A stretch of DNA of 8,425 nucleotides from Spirochaeta sp. (GTDB taxonomy: Bacteria > Spirochaetota > Spirochaetia > Sphaerochaetales > Sphaerochaetaceae). Location: positions 1 to 8,425 of the forward strand of contig JAIMZO010000054.1 in NCBI GenBank assembly GCA_020054965.1, in the 5' to 3' direction. Positions 1 to 6,629 of this stretch are shown one piece after another (the first letter of the stretch is position 1; each line of letters opens with the position of its first letter). Both the position numbers and the translations under genes were made by a program. The notes under the pieces are model-generated. The model saw only the letters and a list, made by a program, of their open reading frames with translations, was not told where the DNA came from and did no database searches.

Positions 1-1215
1 TCCCTTGGTAAAAAACAAATCAAGAGATTCCTTCAATCCCAAAGCTTTTTGCATGTCTTCCTGGGGGAATGTGGGAGACTCAATAATGGTATAGGGGGCT
101 TTCTGCAAATGAGTGATTGAAAACTCCTTTGCTTGTTCTGCTACCAGGGTTCCTGGAAGCAGGGAAAGGGGAAATACATCAAGGTTGCTCGGTTTCAAGG
201 AGACAGCATAGTCAACACTCTTGATGAATGATCGGAGATTGTCATTGGGAAGTCCAATGATGAGATCGAGGCCGAAGGGGATTCCGCGTGCATTGAGAAA
301 AGAGATTTTCTTTGCGAAGAGCTTGCTGTCAAACCTCCTGTTGGCGGTTTTCAGTACTGCTTGGTCACTGCTCTGCAGGCCTATCTGCAAGGCACAGTTG
401 ATTCTTGCAAAGGCATCTGCAAGTTCATTGTCCAAAAGTTCTGCCCTGATCTCGAACACGAAATGGATGTCACTCTGCTTTTCTGCAAGCATGGATAGAA
501 TCGTGAGGGTGCGTTCTTTGTCCAGATTGAAGGTTGGGTCGAGAATATACACCTCCCCAACCTGCTTGGCGATAAGCAGGTCAAGCTCTGCTTCAAGTTG
601 CGCTAGTGGAAAATGCCGGACAGAGCGTTGTCCCCTGGATTCAAAACAGAAAGAACAGTGAAACGGGCAACCTCGTGTCATTTCCCACAGAACGCTTGAA
701 CCCGCTTTCAGGAAACGATCCGCATGATGGTTGAGGAGCGGGGAAGGAAGTTCGGAAAGATCAGGAGAAGGAGCCCATGAGAGTTTGTTGAGATCGGTCA
801 CGATTCCCTCCCCTTCAATGTCCTTTCCTTCCTTGATTGCGAAAATTGCCTGCACAACCGCTTCTTCTCCCTCTCCCAGTATGAGAAAGTCGAGAACGGA
901 TAGGTCAAAGCTTGAAGGATTGGCGGTAGCCTCGGGGCCACCCGCAAAAACAACCAGGTCAGTGCTCTGTGCCCGCAGTGCCAGGGTGAAGCGGTCCATC
1001 CAGGTTCTGTTCCAGAGATAGACAGAAAGGCCAACAACCTGTGGCTGCATGCTTGCAACATCGCTTGCGGCCTGTGAAGGGTCATCTGCCAACGTAAAGG
1101 GCAGGTGTTCTGCTCTCATATCTGCTGCTTCAAGCGCGCTTTGGATGCAGAGTGCACCGAGAGGATAACTGAGGTTGCCTTCTTCAAGACAACAGGAAAC
1201 CAAAGAGATATTCAT
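1..1215 (-). CDS. B12-binding-domain radical SAM protein (partial, 3' end outside window)
   Basis: Reading the minus strand gives 405 codons with no stop, running off the left edge. Residues 1 to about 150 resemble the cobalamin-binding Rossmann domain of this superfamily, with VGLS at 61-64, AGGPEAT at 91-97 and LGEGEEA at 113-119. No DxHxxG cobalamin-ligand motif is visible, so any cofactor would bind His-off. The radical SAM core begins at C183, C187 and C190 (CPFHCSFC), which would hold the 4Fe-4S cluster that cleaves S-adenosylmethionine. Further core motifs are ILDPTFN at 214-220 and DLIIGLP at 327-333. Such proteins catalyse varied radical methylations or rearrangements; the substrate here cannot be named. 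The layout suggests the BchE-like/DUF4080 group, but the C-terminus is missing. The start at 1215 is chosen because MNISLVSC fits the usual first strand. An in-frame ATG at 1269 would add 18 residues and lacks a ribosome binding site; a GAGGAG lies about 23 bases upstream of 1215. Confidence 0.88.
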   Translation of the reverse strand, partial: MNISLVSCCLEEGNLSYPLGALCIQSALEAADMRAEHLPFTLADDPSQAASDVASMQPQVVGLSVYLWNRTWMDRFTLALRAQSTDLVVFAGGPEATANPSSFDLSVLDFLILGEGEEAVVQAIFAIKEGKDIEGEGIVTDLNKLSWAPSPDLSELPSPLLNHHADRFLKAGSSVLWEMTRGCPFHCSFCFESRGQRSVRHFPLAQLEAELDLLIAKQVGEVYILDPTFNLDKERTLTILSMLAEKQSDIHFVFEIRAELLDNELADAFARINCALQIGLQSSDQAVLKTANRRFDSKLFAKKISFLNARGIPFGLDLIIGLPNDNLRSFIKSVDYAVSLKPSNLDVFPLSLLPGTLVAEQAKEFSITHLQKAPYTIIESPTFPQEDMQKALGLKESLDLFFTKG

Positions 1216-1278
1216 GTGATGATAGTAGCGGTTGCCATCTCCTCTTGCAAGCAGGTTTAGTAGATGCATAGTGGAGGT

Positions 1279-2081
1279 ATGAAACGGCTGTACGTACTAT
1301 TTCTTGTATCGAGATGCTTGCCCTGTGTCTTTGCAGCAGTCTTGGCTGTCCAGGTGGATGCGCTTTATCCCAACCAAATACCCCTGAGTTGGCAGGGCGT
1401 GGAAGGTGTTGGGTACTATGATCTCTATCTCAACAAGGAACCAATGGTACAGACACCAGTGAACAAGGCCGCATTGGGTTCCAATGAGCGTCCCTTTACC
1501 GGATACTGAGTATGAAATACTGATTGGGACAAGGGGAAAGGGGGTGGGAAAGATTGCAATGGAGCGATTACGGGTAAAAAACGCTTGGGGGGGATGTTGC
1601 TATAGGTGGGTGAACCTGAATAAGGAAGACAATAAAGGCAGATGCAGGCAGTCGGACTATCTTGTCAGCTACGAGGAAGGTTCCTCTGTCATTCCATGGG
1701 CTTTTTGATAAACCCCGCCAGCTTTATCCATTGGTTCCCGCAGATTGTATTGGGGACTAGATTCCCTATGATGGTGAGCGTTCATATCAGATAGCCTACC
1801 GATTGGGTGCAGAAATTTTTGACACCACACACTGCAAGCCGAAAAGCTGGAGTGTGAAGCGTGTAGAGTACACCGACGACCACGTCCTGGTTGAGGTGGA
1901 GACCAAGGTGGGTATGATGAGGTTCCCCTCCATTCCACAGTACCGGCTTCTCTTGGCAAGCAGTGGGAAACAGCAACTCCATTTTGAGACAGAAGAATCC
2001 GCAATAGCTTCCTGGGAACTGTTCAAAAACCCTAATTTTGGGGATGCTGGAGTCTTCAAAAGCACGCTCCTGGAATCGTAA
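1279..2081 (+). pseudogene. Decayed gene for a secreted protein with an Fn3-like N-terminus
   Basis: No single frame covers this stretch, but three joined frames read as one plausible protein. Segment one (1279-1509) begins MKRLYVLFLVSR, a Sec-type signal peptide ending near position 23 (AAVLA). It continues with IPLSWQGVEGVGYYDLYLN, a pattern typical of fibronectin type III strands. Near 1488-1491 the sense moves to the second frame (VPLPDTEYEILIGTR). Somewhere around 1600-1680 it moves to the third frame, which reads HGLFDKPRQLYPLVPADCIGD, hits TAG at 1758-1760, and continues IPYDGERSYQIAYRL through to TAA at 2079-2081. The lesions are thus at least two frameshifts and one nonsense codon. 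GGAGG at 1273-1277 is only 1 base from the ATG at 1279; an in-frame ATG at 1264 is the alternative start. I do not recognise the family. The intact flanking genes argue against poor sequence quality. Three separate small ORFs are less likely. Confidence 0.7.
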
Positions 2082-2097
2082 GATTTTTCACTAAGCG

Positions 2098-2126
2098 TTG
2101 ACAAAAGCTGAAGCCGGCAGTATATG
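2098..2126 (+). promoter_or_regulatory. Sigma70-type promoter for topA operon
   Basis: A perfect -35 hexamer TTGACA (2098-2103) is followed after exactly 17 bases by TATATG (2121-2126), which matches the -10 consensus at 4 of 6 positions. Transcription would start near 2133, giving a leader of about 32 bases before topA. It sits 16 bases after the end of the decayed gene, so topA has its own promoter and does not rely on read-through. Confidence 0.65.
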
Positions 2127-2135
2127 TGTTAACTT

Positions 2136-2156
2136 AAGACCACCGGTCTTTAGGAG
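2136..2156 (+). promoter_or_regulatory. Leader hairpin abutting the topA ribosome binding site
   Basis: AAGACC (2136-2141) and GGTCTT (2145-2150) form a perfect 6-base inverted repeat with a 3-base loop. The ribosome binding site TAGGAG (2151-2156) follows at once, 8 bases before the topA ATG. The hairpin would lie at the very 5' end of the transcript and stack against the Shine-Dalgarno sequence. It could modulate ribosome access, protect the 5' end, or be a protein-binding dyad; the sequence alone does not decide. Confidence 0.45.
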
Positions 2157-2164
2157 TATATTGC

Positions 2165-4702
2165 ATGGATAATGCCAACACACTGATAATCGTCGAGTCG
2201 CCAACCAAGGCCAGAACCATCTCGAAATTTCTTCCCTCAAACTGCAAAGTCATTGCCAGTAAAGGGCATATTCGTGACCTTCCTGAAGACAAGATGGCAA
2301 TTGATGTCGAGAAAGGTTTCGCCTGTGAGTATCAGGTGGTAGCAGGAAAGAGTGCTTTGATCAAGGAGATCAAGAGCTCCTTGAAAACCGTTGATAAACT
2401 TTTATTGGCAACTGATGAGGACCGAGAGGGGGAAAGCATCTCTTGGCATTTGCTGGAAGTGCTCAAGCCAAAGGTGCCTCATCAGAGGATGGTATTCCAC
2501 GAGATAACAAAGAAAGCAATAACCGATGCGCTCGAGCATGGCAGGGACTTGGATGAAAACCTGGTCCAGGCACAGGAGAGCAGACGCGTCGTTGACCGTC
2601 TTTACGGGTATACCCTCAGCCCAACGCTCTGGAAAAAACTTTCCAACAAGCGGCTCTCAGCTGGAAGGGTACAGTCGGTAGGGTTGCGCCTGACCGTTGA
2701 CAGGGAACGGCTCAGGATCGCTTTTTCCCAGAGTACCTACTTTGATGCGAAGGCAAAACTGCAGAGTTTTTCCAAACAGGCTTTCGAGGCAAAACTGACA
2801 GCATATGCTGGACAGGCGATCGCAAACAGTAAGGACTTTGATTCCACTACCGGTGAATACAAGGGAAAGCAAAACACCTTGTTGCTTACTGAGGAGCAAG
2901 CAAAGGCCATTGTGAAGGAACTTTCCTCGGCGGCCTTTGTTGTTGAAGATGTCCAGAAAAAGCCGTTTGTGACACGTCCCTCCATTCCTTTCACGACCAG
3001 TACCTTGCAGCAGGATGCGATCAAGAAGCTGCACATCAGTGCATCCGAGACGATGCGCATCGCACAACGGTTGTATGAGAATGGATATATAACGTATATG
3101 CGTACCGATAGTCCTTCCCTGAGCCAGGAAGGGACGAATGCGGCACGCTCCTTGGTGGACCAGCTCTACGGGAAAGAGTACCTCTCGCCCTCCCCGAGGT
3201 ATTTCGCTGCAAAGAGTGTTGGAGCCCAGGAAGCCCACGAGGCGATCAGGCCAGCAGGGGAGCGGTTCGCAGTCCCCAGTGAAACCTCACTCACTGGAAA
3301 GGATCTGGCTCTCTATGAGCTTATCTGGAAGCGAACCCTTGCAAGCCAGATGGCTGATGCTAAGAAGGCTACCACAACGGTAACCATCAAGGCAGGGAAT
3401 GGAACGTTTGTAGCCTCAGGTACGCAGATTGTGTTTCCCGGATTCATCCGAGCCTATGTTGAAGGATCTGATGATCCTGATGCAGCATTGGATGACAAGG
3501 AGACCCTTTTGCCTGCAATGAAGGCTGGAGAGGAGTGTTCCTTGCAGCAACTTGAGGAGGTAGCACACCAGACCAAGAGCCCAGCTCGTTACACTGAAGC
3601 ATCCCTGGTACAGGAGTTGGAGAAGCGGGGCATTGGAAGGCCGTCCACCTATGCCTCCATCATCAAGACACTGATGGATAGGAAGTATGTCTTGAAAGAA
3701 GGAAACGCACTGGTACCCACGTTCATGGGATTTGCTGTGTGCCAGTTTCTGGAAACCAATTTTCCCCAGTTTATCGACTATGATTTTACCTCGAGGATGG
3801 AAGACAACCTTGACAAGATTGCTGCAGGGGAACTGGACAAGAACAAATTCCTGAATGCGTTCTACTTTGGAGAAACAGGATTGGCGAACCAGAACAAGCT
3901 TCAGCTTGCCTTGGACAACAAGGTGGTCTCAAAAACGCTCCAACTTTCTCAGATCAGCGAGGACAATCCGGTTATGATCGGCCCCTACGGTCCTTATGTT
4001 GTTGATAAGGATGGGCAGTTTATCTCACTTCCCAATACGTGGTTGCCCGGTACCACCACTGATGAGGATGTGAAAGCCCTTATTGCGGAGGGTAAGAAGG
4101 TGCATGTACCGGTTGAACTCGGAAAAGGTCCGGTACATGGCGAGCCGGTAAAGGTGATGAATGGCAGATTTGGACCATACTGGCAGGAAGGGGATGGTAA
4201 GAATGCGGTACGTGCATCCATTCCCAAGTGGGTTCATGATGCGGGCAAGAGTGAAGATCTGGAGATAGCAAGCAGATACCTTGCACTTCCCCGTGTACTG
4301 GGTAAAGATGAGAATGGAAATGAGGTGCTTGCCCAGAAAGGAAAGTATGGTCCGTACATCTCCTGCGACAAGAAGACAAGAAAACTCAATCGGTTGGATA
4401 AAGACCAACAGCTCTTTTCCATAACCCTTGAAGAGGCCCTTGAATTACTCAGCAAGGAACCTGAGAAGGGTAGTGGGGGAAAAGCAGGAAGGGGGAGTGC
4501 CAAGACATCCGTGATCAAGGAACTTGGCCAATTCGAACAAGAGCCTGTGGCACTTGCCACAGGACGCTACGGCTTCTACCTTCGCTTCGGCAAACAAAAT
4601 ATTGCCCTACCCAATGAGTACAAGAAGGATGAAGAGAAGGCCGGTGCTTTGACGATGGATGAGGCTGTAGCGATTATCCGCGCTAAACGTGCGAAGGGCT
4701 AA
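2165..4702 (+). CDS. topA: DNA topoisomerase I (type IA)
   Basis: This 845-residue enzyme relaxes negatively supercoiled DNA by cutting one strand through a 5'-phosphotyrosine and passing the other. The Toprim domain is at the N-terminus: IIVESPTKA at 8-16 carries the catalytic Glu, and a TDEDREGES motif near residue 83 supplies the metal-binding acidic residues. The catalytic tyrosine is Y311 in GYITYMRTDS (307-316). The conserved RGIGRPSTYA motif lies at 488-497. After about residue 595 there are no Cys4 zinc fingers. Instead four C-terminal repeats are centred on GPYGPY (606-611), GRFGPY (667-672), GKYGPY (726-731) and GRYGFY (800-805), matching the Toprim_Crpt type known from several non-proteobacterial lineages and thought to contact single-stranded DNA. 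The ATG at 2165 is supported by TAGGAG 8 bases upstream and by the usual start of the Toprim domain. The gene appears complete and leads a likely two-gene operon with the PIN protein. Confidence 0.98.
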   Translation: MDNANTLIIVESPTKARTISKFLPSNCKVIASKGHIRDLPEDKMAIDVEKGFACEYQVVAGKSALIKEIKSSLKTVDKLLLATDEDREGESISWHLLEVLKPKVPHQRMVFHEITKKAITDALEHGRDLDENLVQAQESRRVVDRLYGYTLSPTLWKKLSNKRLSAGRVQSVGLRLTVDRERLRIAFSQSTYFDAKAKLQSFSKQAFEAKLTAYAGQAIANSKDFDSTTGEYKGKQNTLLLTEEQAKAIVKELSSAAFVVEDVQKKPFVTRPSIPFTTSTLQQDAIKKLHISASETMRIAQRLYENGYITYMRTDSPSLSQEGTNAARSLVDQLYGKEYLSPSPRYFAAKSVGAQEAHEAIRPAGERFAVPSETSLTGKDLALYELIWKRTLASQMADAKKATTTVTIKAGNGTFVASGTQIVFPGFIRAYVEGSDDPDAALDDKETLLPAMKAGEECSLQQLEEVAHQTKSPARYTEASLVQELEKRGIGRPSTYASIIKTLMDRKYVLKEGNALVPTFMGFAVCQFLETNFPQFIDYDFTSRMEDNLDKIAAGELDKNKFLNAFYFGETGLANQNKLQLALDNKVVSKTLQLSQISEDNPVMIGPYGPYVVDKDGQFISLPNTWLPGTTTDEDVKALIAEGKKVHVPVELGKGPVHGEPVKVMNGRFGPYWQEGDGKNAVRASIPKWVHDAGKSEDLEIASRYLALPRVLGKDENGNEVLAQKGKYGPYISCDKKTRKLNRLDKDQQLFSITLEEALELLSKEPEKGSGGKAGRGSAKTSVIKELGQFEQEPVALATGRYGFYLRFGKQNIALPNEYKKDEEKAGALTMDEAVAIIRAKRAKG

Positions 4703-4714
4703 CGACAGGAAACA

Positions 4715-5827
4715 ATGGCAAATTTTTTACGGAGGACTCCTCCTAAAAAGCAAAATGTGGAGACCATCACCAGTGAAAATACGGTGGATATACTCTCCTC
4801 TGAATTCAAACTGAACAAGGAGAATGTGTCGAGTATTCTCAGGAGTGTCGGTATCAACCTGGAAGCACAGAACCCTGCAGGGGAACTGGACTTGTATAGA
4901 GAGGTGATAGCCAGCAAGATTGGCGACAGGAGCCGATTCCTGAATCCTGATGAGACATACATAGCAGAGCTCGATGAACAGTTACGCTCATTTGACGAGA
5001 TTTATGTAGACACCGCTCCCATCATCCAGAAGGACTGGTTCTTGCATTTTGTCACGAATGCTGAAAGCATTCTTAAGCGACGCAAGAAAAAACTGATCAT
5101 CCTTGAGAAGACCCTTGAGGAACTGCATGGACTTAAGGACAATCCAGAGAAGGACAGGGAGGTGCGAATACGCTCCACCATCCGGCCTGATCTGATTCGG
5201 TTCCTTGCAAAGCGTGGGTTGGTTCGAGTCGGGGATACCGGTAGCCAAGGTATCGCTGATGACCATCTGGTACAGTTGTTCTCGCAGATCGGCAGCAAAC
5301 GAAACCTGCTGCTTATTACCCAGGACCGCGGTTTGAGTGAGCGAATTGTCCGCCTCTCCATGGAATTGGAAGAGAAAGAAGCAGAACAAGAGAAACTTCC
5401 CTGGTATCGTCACATTTTCTCAAGGAAGAGCAAGGAGGCAGATGCCACCCATCGCATGGTGGTTTGCAAGCTTGTTGAGGAAGGCAAACTCAAACGCTGC
5501 TACATCTGCCCTGAATGTGATGAAAGTTACTACGATGACCTGCATGACTGTGAAGGAATGGTCCTTTGTGGCCGTTGTTACCTGGATCTGAAGGAGCAGG
5601 AAGCAAAACAGGATGCAGTAAACAAACAACAGCGGGAAGCTGAGCTGAAGGCCGAGGAAGAACGGCAGAAGAGATTGGAAGAGGAAGAAGCACGGATTGA
5701 ATATGAGCGCTCCCGGGATACCGTGGAAAATCGGCTGCGTAGTAAGCAAAGCAAGGTTCGCCGTATTTCCCTGATTGTTTTACTGGTTCTTTTATTGATA
5801 GTATCGATTCTCGTACTCGTTCTATAA
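4715..5827 (+). CDS. PIN-domain protein with Cys-rich motif, coiled coil and C-terminal membrane anchor
   Basis: This 370-residue protein is not one I can name. Residues 96-215 look like a PIN nuclease fold: VDTAPII with D99, an EKTLEEL helix with E135/E136, ADDHL with D182/D183, and LLLITQDRGLSERI with D204. These are the acidic positions that bind metal in active PIN RNases. Residues 262-288 hold six cysteines (C262, C265, C268, C279, C285, C288) plus H277, a zinc-ribbon or treble-clef-like pattern. About 290-345 is a highly charged Glu/Lys/Arg coiled coil. Residues 351-370 are 20 consecutive hydrophobic or small residues right after a basic KVRR, so the protein should be tail-anchored with its domains in the cytoplasm. 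Residues 1-95 match nothing I know. It starts 12 bases after topA with a CAGGA site, so the two are probably co-transcribed. No antitoxin gene is adjacent and it is more than twice VapC length, so a toxin role is unlikely. The RNA or DNA target is unknown. Confidence 0.85.
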   Translation: MANFLRRTPPKKQNVETITSENTVDILSSEFKLNKENVSSILRSVGINLEAQNPAGELDLYREVIASKIGDRSRFLNPDETYIAELDEQLRSFDEIYVDTAPIIQKDWFLHFVTNAESILKRRKKKLIILEKTLEELHGLKDNPEKDREVRIRSTIRPDLIRFLAKRGLVRVGDTGSQGIADDHLVQLFSQIGSKRNLLLITQDRGLSERIVRLSMELEEKEAEQEKLPWYRHIFSRKSKEADATHRMVVCKLVEEGKLKRCYICPECDESYYDDLHDCEGMVLCGRCYLDLKEQEAKQDAVNKQQREAELKAEEERQKRLEEEEARIEYERSRDTVENRLRSKQSKVRRISLIVLLVLLLIVSILVLVL

Positions 5828-5835
5828 AGATGAGA

Positions 5836-5867
5836 AAAGGCTGTTGGGAATCCCAACAGCCTTTCTT
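5836..5867. terminator. Bidirectional intrinsic terminator
   Basis: AAAGGCTGTTGGG (5836-5848) and CCCAACAGCCTTT (5852-5864) form a perfect 13-base-pair stem with a 3-base AAT loop. Read forward, it is followed by CTTG after the closing TTT, and it lies 8 bases after the PIN gene stop. Read in reverse, it lies 2 bases past the tRNA-Arg 3' end and is followed by TTTTCTC. It can therefore end both convergent transcripts. Confidence 0.85.
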
Positions 5868-5940
5868 GCCCCCGGCGCGATTCGAACGCACGACCCCTTC
5901 CTTAGGAGGGAAGTGCTCTATCCAGCTGAGCTACGAGGGC
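5867..5940 (-). tRNA. tRNA-Arg (anticodon CCU)
   Basis: The minus strand folds as a 74-base cloverleaf. The acceptor stem pairs GCCCTCG with CGGGGGC, including one G-U pair. The D arm has GCTC/GAGC. The anticodon arm pairs CTTCC with GGAAG around the loop CTCCTAA, giving anticodon CCT (RNA CCU), which reads AGG codons as arginine. The T arm pairs GTGCG with CGCGC around TTCGAAT. The discriminator base is A and the CCA end is not encoded, so it must be added by nucleotidyltransferase. It lies downstream of mscL on the same strand. Confidence 0.96.
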
Positions 5941-5952
5941 AGCACACAGCCG

Positions 5953-5982
5953 ATACTACCCCAAATCCGGGTGTGGATGCAA
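5953..5982 (-). promoter_or_regulatory. Possible promoter for tRNA-Arg
   Basis: On the minus strand TTGCAT (5977-5982) and TAGTAT (5953-5958) are 18 bases apart, with the -10 element ending 12 bases before the tRNA 5' end. Each hexamer matches consensus only partly (3 of 6 and 4 of 6), so this rests on position as much as sequence. Read-through from mscL is the alternative, as I see no convincing terminator between mscL and the tRNA. Confidence 0.3.
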
Positions 5983-5999
5983 GGGGCAAGTAAAATTTG

Positions 6000-6440
6000 T
6001 TACTTCTTCAACAGGTCCCTGATTTCAGTAAGCAATATGATATCAGCAGGGGTTGGAGCAGGAGGCGCTGCCTCCGCCTCCGCTGTTGCCTCAGTATTTT
6101 TCCTTGCCTCAATTCGTTCACGGATTCTGTTGATTGTCCTGATCATCATGAATACTACGAATGCGATAATAAGGAAGTCGATGACCTTCTGGATGAAAAT
6201 CCCGTACATGATGGCAACCTCGGTGGTCTGTTCCGTGGCCTCAGCAATGACAATTTTCAGGTCAACGAAACTTATCCCACCCAGGAAGAGCCCGATGAAG
6301 GGCATCAGGATCTCTTTTACCAGGGAGTTGATGATTTCCTTGAATGCGGTACCAATGATGATACCGACGGCCATATCAATTACATTTCCCCTGGTGATGA
6401 ATTTCTTGAATTCAGCAATCATACCCACTTTCTCAGCCAT
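6000..6440 (-). CDS. mscL: Large-conductance mechanosensitive channel MscL
   Basis: This 146-residue inner-membrane protein forms a homopentameric pore that opens under membrane tension and releases solutes during hypo-osmotic shock. The family signature is clear: an amphipathic N-terminal helix (IAEFKKFITRGNVID, 8-22), then pore-lining TM1 from about 19 to 47 (DMAVGIIIGTAFKEI then LMPFIG), a short periplasmic loop, and TM2 at about 76-103. An Ala/Pro-rich linker (about 115-131) leads to the C-terminal helix ending EIRDLLKK, the usual cytoplasmic bundle. Length is close to the roughly 136 residues of E. coli MscL, the difference lying mostly in the linker. The ATG at 6440 is preferred over the internal Met7 because AGGAGG (6446-6451) lies 5 bases upstream of it. 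The gene is transcribed away from the amino acid transport operon and toward tRNA-Arg. Confidence 0.97.
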   Translation of the reverse strand: MAEKVGMIAEFKKFITRGNVIDMAVGIIIGTAFKEIINSLVKEILMPFIGLFLGGISFVDLKIVIAEATEQTTEVAIMYGIFIQKVIDFLIIAFVVFMMIRTINRIRERIEARKNTEATAEAEAAPPAPTPADIILLTEIRDLLKK

Positions 6441-6533
6441 ATGAACCTCCTGGAGCCTTTCTGTTTTCTTCAGTATATATGCCAGCCAGGAATTTCCCTA
6501 CTGATTTCCCTGCGGTTTGTGACAATAGTCAGC

Positions 6534-6555
6534 TTTCAGTAAGGAATTTCAGTAA
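6534..6555. repeat. Short direct repeats in the mscL-livJ intergenic region
   Basis: TTTCAGTAA occurs at 6534-6542 and 6547-6555, 13 bases apart. A second pair, ATTTCCCT, occurs just to the left at 6492-6499 and 6504-6511, 12 bases apart. Both pairs sit upstream of the livJ promoter, between divergent genes, with a spacing a little over one helical turn. They may be regulator-binding half-sites, but such short repeats can also arise by chance. Confidence 0.3.
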
Positions 6556-6590
6556 TTTGGGGAAAATTTACAAATAGTCGTGGGTGAATG

Positions 6591-6619
6591 TTGCATAAAT
6601 ATACTAGTTAATGTATAAA
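6591..6619 (+). promoter_or_regulatory. Probable promoter for the amino acid transporter operon
   Basis: TTGCAT (6591-6596) and TATAAA (6614-6619; 5 of 6 to consensus) are exactly 17 bases apart in an AT-rich stretch. Transcription would start near 6626, leaving a leader of about 57 bases before the livJ-type gene. A second -10-like TATACT is at 6600-6605 without a good partner. Confidence 0.5.
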
Positions 6620-6629
6620 CTTAACCAAT

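Noticed and set aside
221..661. Plus-strand open frame of 146 codons
   Set aside because: It lies wholly antisense to the radical SAM gene, whose Cys motif and core motifs are clear in the opposite strand; the translated product has low complexity and no recognisable motif.
2657..3238. Minus-strand open frame of 193 codons inside topA
   Set aside because: It is antisense to the most conserved part of topA, including the catalytic tyrosine region, with no ribosome binding site or family resemblance.
4715..5827. VapC-type toxin of a toxin-antitoxin pair
   Set aside because: No small antitoxin gene is adjacent; the upstream neighbour is topA and the downstream neighbour is a terminator. The protein is 370 residues and membrane-anchored, unlike typical VapC.
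5867..5940. Integration site of a genomic island at tRNA-Arg
   Set aside because: No integrase, no duplicated tRNA 3' fragment and no shift in gene style are seen on either side within the window.
6472..6477. Minus-strand -10 element TATACT upstream of mscL
   Set aside because: It is well placed, but no acceptable -35 hexamer lies 16-18 bases upstream, so I did not list it as a promoter.
5830..6542. Plus-strand open frames of 204 and 181 codons
   Set aside because: They run antisense through the terminator, tRNA-Arg and mscL, so they are mirror images of those features.
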